Positions 1 to 8,543 of a stretch of DNA of 35,407 bases are shown in pieces. Source of the DNA: Anaeroglomus sp964550565 (GTDB taxonomy: Bacteria; Planctomycetota; Phycisphaerae; Sedimentisphaerales; Anaerohalosphaeraceae). The stretch covers positions 1-35,407 of the forward strand of contig CAZKAI010000041.1 in the NCBI GenBank assembly GCA_964550565.1, written 5' to 3'. A program made the translations under genes and the position numbers. A model generated the notes under the pieces. The model worked only from the letters and a program-made list of their open reading frames with translations, made no database searches and had not been told where the DNA came from. Each line of letters begins with the position of its first letter. The first letter of the stretch is position 1.

Positions 1-77
1 GTTGAAGGGTTAAAACAGCAATTTTACATAAAGCTATGTGAAAGTCAAGAATACAGGAAGACAGGAATGCAAATAAG

Positions 78-117
78 GTATGCAAGTATACAAGTATGCA
101 GGTACACAGGTATACAT
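78..117. repeat. Five tandem copies of an 8-bp unit, consensus GTAYRCAR
   Basis: Five successive octamers (GTATGCAA, GTATACAA, GTATGCAG, GTACACAG, GTATACAT) lie head to tail in the non-coding stretch beyond the 3' end of the minus-strand secreted protein gene. The flanks carry three copies of a related ACAGGAA word at 53-59, 61-67 and 125-131, so the degenerate array probably spans about 50-131. No gene is visible in positions 1-183. The array resembles the short intergenic tandem repeats of some bacteria; its function is unknown. Confidence 0.7.
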
Positions 118-130
118 CAGGAATACAGGA

Positions 131-163
131 AATAAAAACGGGCGACCTGAGGGTCGCCCGTTT
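131..163 (-). terminator. Rho-independent terminator of the GH172 fusion gene
   Basis: A 9-bp GC-rich stem, CGGGCGACC (139-147) with GGTCGCCCG (152-160), is closed by a 4-nt loop and extended by three A-T pairs. Read on the minus strand it is followed by TTTTTATTT. It lies 20-50 bases past the stop codon of the minus-strand gene ending at 184, as expected for an intrinsic terminator. Confidence 0.85.
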
Positions 164-183
164 GGTGGGGGCAAAATACAATG

Positions 184-2688
184 TCAGCGGCGGGGGTCGA
201 GGCCGGTCCAGGATTTTTTCCAGTGGTCTTTGCCGGGGCTTTCGACGGTGAGGGCGTCGCCTTCCTTCCAGGATTTCAGCGGGAGGTTGTTTTCATCCTT
301 CAGGTAGCGGGCGGGCATAAAGCCCTTTTCGACCAGAATCTCCAGCGACTCGGGCACTTCATCGAATGCCAGCCGGTAGGCGTAAATCGCCCGGCCGATG
401 CCCAGCCGGACAAAGTGGGCTTCGTTATGCGACTTCTCAACACGTTTGGCCTCGGGAGGCAGTGCCAGCAGCCGCAGGATTTCGACGCCCAGCGGCCCGG
501 CCTTCTCGGCGGAGTCGGCGGCCCGGAAGGCAATCGTATGCTTGCCCTTGTCGAGTTGGTGGGTGCCGAGGACTACATCCAGTTCTCCGGACTCGGCGGC
601 CCGGAAGTCGGCGGTCTTGACATTCTTATCGTCAATTAGGATGTCATAAGTCCCATTGGCGGGGCCGGAGGCGGCGGTCAGCCGGACGGCAAAGCGCCCC
701 GCCTGCGACAGTTCAAACGGCAGCGTCAGCACGGCGCCGGCTTGGGTATTGGGCCAGGTCAGCACAGGCCGGGCACCGAAGAAGCCCTGAGCCTCGACGC
801 CCACGGCGGCCTTACCGGTGGATTTGGCAAAGCGATAGGCTTTGACCAGGTGATGCTGCTGCCAGGGGGCACGACGCTCGTTCCAGGCCGGCAGCGGCGG
901 GAAGGTGGTTTTAGGCTTTCCGGTTTGATACCAGAAGGCGACGCTGCTGAAGAAATCGGGCCGTTCGAGGAAGAAGCCGTCTTCGGCGACCTCGAGGTTG
1001 CCCTTGTGTTCGATGGCGACTTTGAGGGATTGGGTGAAATACACGGGGTCGGGCAGGTGCCAGCGATAGCAGACGCCGCTGTCGCCGGGGGCATCGCCCT
1101 GCCATGCGGGCTGGCCGAACCAGGGGCTGGTGCGGACGCGATAGCCCCAGGCATCGTTGAAGTAGTCTTCGGTGCCGGTGCCCTGCAGGCTGGGGACCTG
1201 CTCGCCGTCGATGTAAAAGTAATCATCGCCTTCGCCGAACCAGCTTTCCTGGGCGAGTGTGACCGACAGGACGGTGCCGACGTAATAGCCGCAGCCTTCG
1301 ATGTCGGCCAGCAGGTAATCCTGCCCCATGACGGCAGGGTATTCCTGGCGATAGCGGGCGTAGAAATACGGCGTCTCGGCCGGGAGTTCGTCGAACTGCA
1401 TCCAATCGACCTGCCAGTACAGGCCGGTCGAGCGGTCGGGGTTGTCATTGGTGACGACGATGCGGGCATTTTTGCGGAACGGCATCCGCCAGTAGCAGGT
1501 CAGCGAGCCGGTGGGCGAGACCTGGACGGGGATGCTGTTGACGACGGCGGGTTTGCCGTGGCCGACGGCGAAGAAATCACCGACGGGGACTTCGACGCCC
1601 GGTTCGGTGTCGTCATCGTAATAGATACGCAGCGACAGGGAGTTGAGCTCCCCTACCCAGCCGGAGTGGCTGGTAAACCAGATATGGGTGATGACGCCGG
1701 GGCCTTCGAGGATGGGCATGTTGACCGACTGGCCGGGCATGAGCCAGTCCATGTCGAGATTTTCGGTGTGCCAGCCGGGCTGTTCGTTGCTGGAGACGCG
1801 GCGGTTGCGGCCTTTGGGGAACAGGCTCTGCGGGCCGAGGATTTCGTTGACCGTGGGGGCGAAACGCGGGCGGCTTTCGTCGGTCGGGTAGTCGATCCAG
1901 ACGGCGTCGTTCATGTAGGTGCAGGCGTATTCATAGGTCATCCAGCCGTCGCGACCGCCGTTGTTGGAGTTGCGGAAGATAAACATGCCGCCGCCGGGCT
2001 GCCGGGGGTCATCGCGATAGCCGACCAGCAGAACGCTGTGGCCGTCGATGACGCCGTCGACGGGCGGGGTATTGAGGACGTCGTCTGTCCAGACGGGCTT
2101 TTTGGGCCAGCGGAAGCCGCCGCAGACCGGCCACTGCCGGCTGAGGACTTGTTTGATTTGGGCCAGGTGCGTATCGGTCAGGCCGGTGTTGGGGTTCCAT
2201 TCCTTGATCCAGTGCAGACGCAGGTCGGCGCTGTGTGCCTGGGCAGCGAGCGTCCGGAGCTTTTTATCCGGGGCAAGTTCGGGATTGTATTTATCCTGAT
2301 ACGGCATGTCCTGTTCGGGGCATGCACCATGGTCGATAAAGCCTTTCCAGATGTCGGAGAAGTAGCCGCCGTCGGCTTTCTGGGCCAGGTGGTCATTGGC
2401 AGCCCAGTTGAGGTATTCGACGCTGAGGCGCGTCGGCTTGCCCTGCTTTTGGGCTAAGGCGTATTCGATGGCCCCGGCTACGGTGAAGACCGAGCAGGTG
2501 TTTCTATTGCCCTGAACCCGGGGGGCCAGCTCCATCTTCTGGAAGGCCGGGCGGAGATCCACATTGTCGGGCTGATTATCCGGCTGGGCAGCTCCCGCAG
2601 GCTGTGCGGCTGCAAATAGACGATGGGACAAAAACAGGACAACTGCTATAACCAGACTGCCTATGACCCAAAACTCCCACTTCGACAT
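184..2688 (-). CDS. Secreted papain-like (C1) domain fused to GH172/DUF2961 domain
   Basis: This 834-residue exported protein has two parts. Residues 1-27 form a signal peptide or membrane anchor. Residues about 45-270 look like a C1 cysteine peptidase: Gln59 and Cys65 are six apart, as Gln19/Cys25 are in papain, followed by His217 (DGHSVLLVGY) and Asn240 (FIFRNSNN), so the full tetrad is present. Residues about 300-600 match DUF2961/GH172, a family containing fructofuranosidases and arabinofuranosidases. Its two expected acidic residues are Glu486 (WFGEGDD) and Glu507 (GTGTEDYF), 21 apart, the spacing I recall for the characterised enzyme. Residues about 605-745 look like a beta-sandwich carbohydrate-binding module. 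I chose the ATG at 2688 because AAGGAG precedes it and a signal sequence follows directly; the frame stays open 100 codons upstream but codes for nothing plausible. Substrate is not predictable, but a role in polysaccharide or glycoprotein breakdown outside the cytoplasm is likely. Confidence 0.85.
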   Translation of the reverse strand: MSKWEFWVIGSLVIAVVLFLSHRLFAAAQPAGAAQPDNQPDNVDLRPAFQKMELAPRVQGNRNTCSVFTVAGAIEYALAQKQGKPTRLSVEYLNWAANDHLAQKADGGYFSDIWKGFIDHGACPEQDMPYQDKYNPELAPDKKLRTLAAQAHSADLRLHWIKEWNPNTGLTDTHLAQIKQVLSRQWPVCGGFRWPKKPVWTDDVLNTPPVDGVIDGHSVLLVGYRDDPRQPGGGMFIFRNSNNGGRDGWMTYEYACTYMNDAVWIDYPTDESRPRFAPTVNEILGPQSLFPKGRNRRVSSNEQPGWHTENLDMDWLMPGQSVNMPILEGPGVITHIWFTSHSGWVGELNSLSLRIYYDDDTEPGVEVPVGDFFAVGHGKPAVVNSIPVQVSPTGSLTCYWRMPFRKNARIVVTNDNPDRSTGLYWQVDWMQFDELPAETPYFYARYRQEYPAVMGQDYLLADIEGCGYYVGTVLSVTLAQESWFGEGDDYFYIDGEQVPSLQGTGTEDYFNDAWGYRVRTSPWFGQPAWQGDAPGDSGVCYRWHLPDPVYFTQSLKVAIEHKGNLEVAEDGFFLERPDFFSSVAFWYQTGKPKTTFPPLPAWNERRAPWQQHHLVKAYRFAKSTGKAAVGVEAQGFFGARPVLTWPNTQAGAVLTLPFELSQAGRFAVRLTAASGPANGTYDILIDDKNVKTADFRAAESGELDVVLGTHQLDKGKHTIAFRAADSAEKAGPLGVEILRLLALPPEAKRVEKSHNEAHFVRLGIGRAIYAYRLAFDEVPESLEILVEKGFMPARYLKDENNLPLKSWKEGDALTVESPGKDHWKKSWTGLDPRR

Positions 2689-2808
2689 TATTGCTCTCCT
2701 TACGTTGCTTGACCTTGCACAGGGCGGACATGCCTGCCACACCATTTTGAGACGTGTGCTGGTTGTTTGTTGCCGTCTCCTGTGCGGAACCTTATCCAGC
2801 GCGAGCGG

Positions 2809-2838
2809 ATTGTACAATCGGCGGCGGCGAATAATCAA
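2809..2838 (-). promoter_or_regulatory. Candidate sigma-70 promoter for the GH172 fusion gene
   Basis: Read on the minus strand, TTGATT (2833-2838), an 18-base spacer and TACAAT (2809-2814) lie about 120 bases upstream of the chosen start codon. The -10 box sits inside the palindrome at 2808-2819, which could be a repressor operator. This is a pattern match only. Confidence 0.45.
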
Positions 2839-2926
2839 GAACAAATATTTGTTCTTTGTATTTATGCTGTTTTTGCCGGGACTGTTAGCGGTCGGGATTG
2901 GAGGCGTTGTTTTTTGTGCAAAAACG

Positions 2927-2955
2927 TTGTTTTTCGGGCGGTACTGTGGTAAATT
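2927..2955 (+). promoter_or_regulatory. Candidate sigma-70 promoter for the aconitase operon
   Basis: TTGTTT (2927-2932), a 17-base spacer and TAAATT (2950-2955) lie about 70 bases before the aconitase start. The leader in between shows no obvious hairpin or riboswitch. Confidence 0.45.
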
Positions 2956-3024
2956 GAATAGAGCAGAATTGAAGAGAAGGTGTACCAATAAAAATATAAC
3001 TATCGTTTTTGCAAAGGCTTAACG

Positions 3025-5001
3025 ATGAATCGGACATTGACATACAAGATTTTACATAAACACCTGGTCGAAGGCGAATTGAAGGCGGGCAACCCCATCG
3101 GTATTCGCATTGACCAGACGCTGACGCAGGATGCGACAGGGACGACGGCGTTTCTGCTGTTTGAGATGATGGGGACCGGACGGGTCAGGACCGAAGTGTC
3201 GGTCAGCTATGTGGACCACAATATGGCCCAGTTCGGCTCGGAAAATCATAACGACCACCTGTATTTACAGACGATATCGACCAAGCACGGGGCGTGGCAT
3301 TCGCGGCCAGGCAACGGCATCTGTCACCAGGTGCATCTGGAGCGATTCGCTCGGCCCGGATCGACTCTGCTGGGCAGTGATTCGCATACGCCGACCTGCG
3401 GCGGGATGGGGATGCTGGCGATTGGTGCCGGCGGGTTGGATGTGGCGGTGGCGATGGGCGGCGGGCCGTTTCATCTGACATGCCCGAAAGTTATCGGTGT
3501 GGAACTGACTGGCAAGCTGCCTGAGTGGGTCTCGAGCAAGGATGTCATTTTGAAGCTGCTGAGCATCCTGACGACCAAGGGTAATGTCGGGTGTGTGGTG
3601 GAGTATTTCGGGCCGGGCGTCAAGTCGCTGACTGTACCGCAGCGGGCTACGATTACCAATATGGGCGCGGAACTGGGCGTCACGACCAGTATCTTCCCGA
3701 GTGATGAATTGACGCACGCGTTCCTGGAAGCTCAGGACCGCGGGCGGGAATTTCAGCCGGTTCATGCGGACCCGGGAGCGGAGTATGATCGTATAATTCC
3801 GATTAATCTTTCGGACGTGGTGCCAATGGCGGCGTGTCCGTCGTCGCCGGATAATATTCAGGCGATCAGGGATATCGAAGGGCTCAAGATCGGGCAGGTG
3901 ATTGTCGGAAGCTGCACGAATTCGAGCTATACGGATATGATGCTGGTGGCCGAGGTGCTGCGCGGCAAGCAGATTGATGCGATGGTGGAATTCGGCGTGG
4001 CGCCGGGCAGCCGGCAGGTGCTGGAGATGCTGGCCCGCAACGGGGCTTTGGCGGATATGATTGCGGCAGGTTCGCGGATTATCGAATCCGGCTGCGGGCC
4101 GTGTATCGGGCAGGGATTTTCGCCTGCTGACGGTGTGGTGTCGCTGCGGACATTCAACCGGAATTTTGCCGGGCGGACCGGGACCAAGAACGACATGTGT
4201 TATCTGGTCAGTCCGGAAACCGCGGTTGCCTCGGCGATTATGGGCGAGATTACCGATCCTCGCAACCTGCGGCAGTTGATGGGGATCAAATATCCCAAGA
4301 TTCGTGTGCCGCGAGAATTTCTGATTGATGACAGTATGCTGCTGCCGCCGCTGTCGCCGGAGGAATCGGGTGCAGCCCAGGTGCTCCGCGGGCCGACAAT
4401 TGTCGTGCCGGAGTCGCCGAAAGCCTTGCCGGAACATCTCGACGGCAAGGTGCTTCTCAAATGCGGCGACAAGATTACCACAGATCATATTATGCCGGCC
4501 GGGGCGTTTTTGAAATATCGCTCCAATGTGCCGTTGTATTCGAAATATGTGTTTAATTGTTTTAATGAGGAAGGCAAGCCGACTTTTGCAGACCGGGCAC
4601 TGGCACTGAAAGCTCAGGGTCGCTGCGGTGTGATTATCGCCGGGGAAAGCTACGGACAGGGTTCCAGCCGTGAACATGCGGCGCTGTGCCCGATGTACCT
4701 GGGTGTGCGTGCGATTGTCGCCAAGAGCATCGAGCGGATTCATAAAGCGAATCTGATTAACTTTGCAATCGTGCCGATTGAATTTGCCAACCCGGCTGAT
4801 TATGAGACGATAAACGCCGATGATGAGATTGGGATTGAGGATTTGACGGCTGCGATTCAGGGCCGGGATGAGGTCACAATCGAGAACAAAACCAGCGGCA
4901 AGACCTTCAAAGGCAAACTGGCCTTATCGGCACGGGATCGCGATATCCTGATGCATGCAGGCCTGCTGCACTATACAAAAATGATGGCCGGACGGCGATG
5001 A
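3025..5001 (+). CDS. acn: Aconitate hydratase, Aquifex-type (short aconitase)
   Basis: The protein isomerises citrate to isocitrate through cis-aconitate in the TCA cycle, in the cytoplasm. At 658 residues it is much shorter than AcnA (about 890) or AcnB (about 865) and resembles the compact Aquifex-type family. The three [4Fe-4S] ligands are present: Cys297 (GSCTNSS) and Cys357/Cys360 (GCGPCIG). Upstream active-site elements include the GSDSHTPTCGG segment around 117-127. The swivel domain follows, with GDKITTDHIMP at 481-491 and the substrate-binding GESYGQGSSREHAA at 540-553. A weak AAAGG ribosome site precedes the ATG. The gene starts a plus-strand run and its stop overlaps the next start by four bases. 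A homoaconitase or isopropylmalate dehydratase-like role is possible but less likely, because those enzymes usually have separate subunits. Confidence 0.92.
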   Translation: MNRTLTYKILHKHLVEGELKAGNPIGIRIDQTLTQDATGTTAFLLFEMMGTGRVRTEVSVSYVDHNMAQFGSENHNDHLYLQTISTKHGAWHSRPGNGICHQVHLERFARPGSTLLGSDSHTPTCGGMGMLAIGAGGLDVAVAMGGGPFHLTCPKVIGVELTGKLPEWVSSKDVILKLLSILTTKGNVGCVVEYFGPGVKSLTVPQRATITNMGAELGVTTSIFPSDELTHAFLEAQDRGREFQPVHADPGAEYDRIIPINLSDVVPMAACPSSPDNIQAIRDIEGLKIGQVIVGSCTNSSYTDMMLVAEVLRGKQIDAMVEFGVAPGSRQVLEMLARNGALADMIAAGSRIIESGCGPCIGQGFSPADGVVSLRTFNRNFAGRTGTKNDMCYLVSPETAVASAIMGEITDPRNLRQLMGIKYPKIRVPREFLIDDSMLLPPLSPEESGAAQVLRGPTIVVPESPKALPEHLDGKVLLKCGDKITTDHIMPAGAFLKYRSNVPLYSKYVFNCFNEEGKPTFADRALALKAQGRCGVIIAGESYGQGSSREHAALCPMYLGVRAIVAKSIERIHKANLINFAIVPIEFANPADYETINADDEIGIEDLTAAIQGRDEVTIENKTSGKTFKGKLALSARDRDILMHAGLLHYTKMMAGRR

Positions 5002-5594
5002 GCTTGAGCACCAGACCCATCATTACGGTATTCGGCACCAGCAAGGCCGTCGAAGGCGATGCGGTATTTACGCTGGCTGTGGAAGCCGGAAGAGCACTGG
5101 CCGCGGCGGGATTTGATATTGCCAATGGCGGATATGGCGGAACGATGCTGGCCTCGGCGCAGGGTGCGGCTCAGGCCGGTGCACAGGTGTTCGGCGTGAC
5201 CTGCAAGGCCTTTCGACGCGGGAAGGCCAATCCGTATGTTGGTACGGAACTGTCCACCGAGAATCTGGACCAGCGGCTGAAAAAACTGGTCGAAATCGGT
5301 AATGGCTATCTGGTTCTGCCCGGCGGGACGGGAACGCTGCTGGAACTGGCGCACGTGTGGGAACATAAGCACAAGCGCTTTGAGACGGCCAACAAGCCGA
5401 TTGTGGTCATGCGGGATTTCTGGCAGCCGCTGGTGACTATGATGGAACAGGCGGACCCGGCCTGCAAAGACAGCCTCGCTGTCGCGGATGATGCGGCACA
5501 GGCGGCGGAGTATTTGAAACGGTCCTTAATTTCGACGGAATCGAGATACCCAACGGGTATGATTATTCCGCGAGCAAAAGAAGCACGTGGTTGA
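4998..5594 (+). CDS. LOG/lysine-decarboxylase-like nucleotide-binding protein
   Basis: This 198-residue cytoplasmic protein has a Rossmann-like fold of the LOG (YvdD/TIGR00725) superfamily. Visible signatures are GGYGG at 44-48 and the family motif PGGTGTLLE at 108-116, whose residues bind the nucleotide phosphate and act in catalysis in LOG enzymes. Characterised members cleave nucleoside 5'-monophosphates to base and ribose 5-phosphate, and many old annotations wrongly say lysine decarboxylase. The ATG overlaps the aconitase stop as ATGA, implying translational coupling. The exact substrate cannot be read from the sequence, and a DprA/SLOG-like sensor role remains possible. Confidence 0.8.
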   Translation: MSLSTRPIITVFGTSKAVEGDAVFTLAVEAGRALAAAGFDIANGGYGGTMLASAQGAAQAGAQVFGVTCKAFRRGKANPYVGTELSTENLDQRLKKLVEIGNGYLVLPGGTGTLLELAHVWEHKHKRFETANKPIVVMRDFWQPLVTMMEQADPACKDSLAVADDAAQAAEYLKRSLISTESRYPTGMIIPRAKEARG

Positions 5595-5650
5595 AGCTGC
5601 TGTACTTAGCCGCGACGAACCGAGAACTTTTACGTAGGATCAGTATAGAT

Positions 5651-6436
5651 ATGCTTATGAAACGATTTATCATTTGCCTTACGGTATTCACTCTGACAGG
5701 CATCATCCATGCGGCCAAGCCGACACTGCCGGAAGGATTTGTACTGAATGCGATCGACGGCATTGCCAGGCAGGACAAGGTCAACAAGGACCAGTGGACG
5801 TTTTCCACAGATGCGGAACTGAAGTATTTGAAAACGATTTTCCCGTCCGGAGTCCCCCTGAAGGTTCTGGCCTCGGGCGGTCTGGACCAGATACGTTCAT
5901 TCGCCAAAGAAAATACCGAGGTACGGATTAAAATTTGGGGCATTCTGACCCTGTACCGGAAAGAAAATTACCTGTTTCCGATTCAGGTGATGCCGTTAGT
6001 CGAGCCGGAAAAGGCAGTCCCGGTACCGACACCGATGGAGACTGCCCCGGCGACAGACCCCAACAGCACGGAATCGGAAGTGATTCCCAGCGATATCATG
6101 AAACTGCTTCAGTCGCAAAGCAAAGTTGATTTGGCCCAGATCAGCGAAACAACCGCGGTGACCAGTGCGGATTCGTCGCTGATCAGCAAGGCCGGGTATA
6201 TCACCCTGGGCGACACCAGACAATTTCAGCCTGACGGTTTTGGCCGTAAGGTGGAGACGGACGATTTTGTGCTGCTGCCCTGTCTGACGCTGGAAAAGAC
6301 CGAAGATACGCTGGCCCGTGCGATGGGACGCTACCGCTATACGATATCCGGAATTCTCTCGCGGAGTCAGGGGCAGCAATACCTGCTGATGTACCGGGCA
6401 CAGCGGACGTATTCCAACGGCAATTTCACACCTTAA
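5651..6436 (+). CDS. Hypothetical exported protein
   Basis: I do not recognise a family. The 261-residue protein begins with a clear Sec signal peptide (MLMKRFIICLTVFTLTG, then IIHAA), so it should be exported. The frame remains open back to a TTG at 5591, but the 20 extra residues would bury the signal peptide, so I prefer the ATG at 5651 (the ATG at 5657 is also possible). After the signal come a predicted alpha/beta region, a proline- and threonine-rich linker around residues 120-145, and a C-terminal part rich in short beta-like stretches. There are no cysteines typical of a lipoprotein and no further membrane helices. It lies 56 bases after the LOG gene and 12 bases before hisD, so it is probably co-transcribed with them, but nothing ties it to histidine synthesis. 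Confidence 0.7.
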   Translation: MLMKRFIICLTVFTLTGIIHAAKPTLPEGFVLNAIDGIARQDKVNKDQWTFSTDAELKYLKTIFPSGVPLKVLASGGLDQIRSFAKENTEVRIKIWGILTLYRKENYLFPIQVMPLVEPEKAVPVPTPMETAPATDPNSTESEVIPSDIMKLLQSQSKVDLAQISETTAVTSADSSLISKAGYITLGDTRQFQPDGFGRKVETDDFVLLPCLTLEKTEDTLARAMGRYRYTISGILSRSQGQQYLLMYRAQRTYSNGNFTP

Positions 6437-6448
6437 ACGGAGGCTGCT

Positions 6449-7753
6449 TTGAGTGCTTCTTTACGCTCTATCGTGATGCATCATAATGATCCGGATTTCC
6501 AAGACAGCGTCCGTCGTCTGCAGGATGAACATTCCATGCAGGCGTTTTTACACAGCCGCAAATCGCTGGCCCAGAGTGTCAGTGCGATTGTCGAAGAGGT
6601 GCGCAATCGAGGGGATGCGGCGGTTGCTGAATTTACAGAAAAATTCGACAAAGTAAAGCTGGCTCCGGCACAGTTTCGTGTCCCGCAGGAGGAGCTGAAG
6701 AAGGCCCATGAGGGTCTCGATAAAGAGCTGCTGCAATCGCTGCGAAAGGCAATTGATAACGTCCGGCGCTATCAGGCCGAGATTTTTATCGGGAACAAAA
6801 TCACATCGGATGGGATTCGGTACCTGCCTTTGCGGCGTGTGGGCCTATGTATTCCAGGCGCCAGCGCTCCCCTGCCCAGCACGGTCATTATGACCGCGGT
6901 GCCGGCACAGGCCGCCGGGGTGAAAGATATTGTGGTGATTTCTCCGCCGCGGTACCACGGCGGGATTCACCCGGTAATTCTGGGGCTGTGTTTTGAACTG
7001 GGGATTACGGAAGTCTATCGGCTGGGTGGTGCTCATGCGGTGGCGGCACTGGCCTGGGGGACTCAGACGATTCGCAAGGTCGATAAGATTGTCGGGCCGG
7101 GCCATGACGTGGTGCAGCTTGCCAAGAAGGAAGTGTATGGACTGGTGGATATCGATTCCTTTGCCGGGCCCAGTGATGTGCTGATTGTGGCCAACGAACA
7201 GGCCAATCCGGCATGGCTGGCCGCGGACATGCTCAGTCAGGCCGAACATGACCCGGGTGCGGGGATTCTGGTAACGGCTTCGGAAAAACTGGCCGAGGCG
7301 GTTCTGGCGGAACTGGAAAAACAGGTCGCCCAACTGGGACGTTCTGAAGCAACACGGGCGTGCCTTCTGGCTTATAGCGGTATTGTGGTTCTTAAGACCA
7401 TGGAAGAAGTGATTGACTGGGCGAATGCCTTTGCGGCCGAACACCTGCAGGTCCAATGCGGCGACAAGAGCAAAACCATCAGCGAAAAGTTAGTCAATGC
7501 GGGAGCACTTTTCATCGGGCCGTACACGCCGGTGGCTGCGGGCGATTATTACGCCGGACCAAGTCATACCCTGCCGACTCGCCAGACCAGCAAGTTCTTC
7601 AGCGCGCTGACCAGTAATGAATTTGTCAAGTCCAGCAGCATTATTGAATTCGATGCCCGCAAGCTCGCTGACAGTGCCGATGACATAATCCGTCTGGCAA
7701 TGACCGAAGGGCTCGATGCCCACGCCAGGAGCGTCCAGATTCGACGCGGCTGA
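6449..7753 (+). CDS. hisD: Histidinol dehydrogenase
   Basis: HisD carries out the last two steps of histidine synthesis, oxidising L-histidinol to L-histidinal and then L-histidine with two NAD+. The 434-residue length is normal for the family. Signature segments are clear: LCIPGASAPLPSTV near 133, GPGHDVVQLAK near 216 and DSFAGPSDVLIVAN near 236. The zinc ligands correspond to Gln264, His267, Asp366 and His425, and the catalytic pair is Glu331-His332. The start is a TTG with an excellent GGAGG five bases upstream. It is the only histidine gene in the window, so histidine synthesis is not organised as a compact operon here. Its stop codon directly abuts the stop of the convergent minus-strand gene with no intergenic base. 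Confidence 0.96.
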   Translation: MSASLRSIVMHHNDPDFQDSVRRLQDEHSMQAFLHSRKSLAQSVSAIVEEVRNRGDAAVAEFTEKFDKVKLAPAQFRVPQEELKKAHEGLDKELLQSLRKAIDNVRRYQAEIFIGNKITSDGIRYLPLRRVGLCIPGASAPLPSTVIMTAVPAQAAGVKDIVVISPPRYHGGIHPVILGLCFELGITEVYRLGGAHAVAALAWGTQTIRKVDKIVGPGHDVVQLAKKEVYGLVDIDSFAGPSDVLIVANEQANPAWLAADMLSQAEHDPGAGILVTASEKLAEAVLAELEKQVAQLGRSEATRACLLAYSGIVVLKTMEEVIDWANAFAAEHLQVQCGDKSKTISEKLVNAGALFIGPYTPVAAGDYYAGPSHTLPTRQTSKFFSALTSNEFVKSSSIIEFDARKLADSADDIIRLAMTEGLDAHARSVQIRRG

Positions 7754-8476
7754 TTAGACACCCCAGTCAAGACGATATTCATTGCGATAATAAAACCGGC
7801 CCAGCATCGCGGACCCGACATAGGCCAGGTATAATGCGATTGCCTCCGCAGGCAAAGTCAGCCAAATGCCCCACCGGTTGGAGTAGATTGCCAGCACAAC
7901 ATATAATCCAAACGGAATACAAAAACACAGGACCAGCAGCAGATAACGCACGTGAGTGCGAATCATGGACAGCACAATCAGGACCGGATTCAGCCCCCAG
8001 AGGGAATCATGCAGGATGGTGGACAACAACACCATCGGTAAAAAGAACAAACCGGCTGCCACGATATTCCATAATGCTTCATCTGCCTTTTTAGTCCATA
8101 TGTAATAGATCAATCCCGGCGCAAAACAAACAAATGCCGCAAGAAGCAGCCTGAGCATTCTTACGATTAAATCCATGAAATCACCTTCATCATCCTGCAG
8201 AATATCCGGGGCTTTAGTTTGCCCTTCGGCAGTGACTTGAACGCACAGACACAGATACCAGTAAATATAGGCCGTCACGATGACATGAAGGATCAGGATA
8301 ACAAGCTGCATCAGAGGTATTGGTACAAATGCCAGGGCACCAAGAATTATTTTACAGAGAATAAACAACCCGATCATACCCAGGCCGGTTCCGTTTAGTG
8401 GGAACAGAAACGGCCAGTACCATGGTGGTACTGCCGGGCTTTGCACGATACGCTCATCCTGTTGGTCTTCCATCAT
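7754..8476 (-). CDS. Six-helix hypothetical membrane protein
   Basis: This 240-residue integral membrane protein has no family I can name with confidence. About six hydrophobic segments are visible, near residues 22-50, 54-78, 105-127, 134-155, 176-200 and 205-226. They are separated by short loops, with an acidic loop at about 85-100. The first 20 residues are polar and proline-containing and likely cytoplasmic. Two ATGs stand in tandem at the start, with GAGAG a few bases upstream. The gene lies 67 bases downstream of the HAD phosphatase on the same strand and may share its transcript. The general look is that of the DUF4013-like planctomycete membrane proteins, which is only an impression. 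Confidence 0.75.
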   Translation of the reverse strand: MMEDQQDERIVQSPAVPPWYWPFLFPLNGTGLGMIGLFILCKIILGALAFVPIPLMQLVILILHVIVTAYIYWYLCLCVQVTAEGQTKAPDILQDDEGDFMDLIVRMLRLLLAAFVCFAPGLIYYIWTKKADEALWNIVAAGLFFLPMVLLSTILHDSLWGLNPVLIVLSMIRTHVRYLLLVLCFCIPFGLYVVLAIYSNRWGIWLTLPAEAIALYLAYVGSAMLGRFYYRNEYRLDWGV

Positions 8477-8543
8477 TGCAGCTCTCTATAAAGCTCTGTA
8501 TTTTAAGAACGATAATCACTCTGGAAATATAGACAGTGTCGAT

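Larger units (their letters stand above)
2689..3024. other. Divergent intergenic region with two promoters and a palindrome
   Basis: This 336-base spacer separates the minus-strand protease/GH172 gene from the plus-strand aconitase. It contains a candidate promoter for each direction, listed separately. It also holds a perfect 12-bp palindrome, GATTGTACAATC, at 2808-2819, overlapping the minus-strand -10 box. I see no convincing gene or structured RNA in it. Confidence 0.6.

Noticed and set aside
742..2457. Long open frame on the plus strand opposite the protease/GH172 gene
   Set aside because: It is antisense to a gene with a signal peptide, ribosome site and clear catalytic motifs, and its translation is low-complexity Gly/Ala/Asp/Val-rich, typical of a shadow frame in GC-rich coding DNA.
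3265..4743. Long open frame on the minus strand opposite aconitase
   Set aside because: The translation is Arg/His/Gln-rich without any domain, and the aconitase strand is unambiguous.
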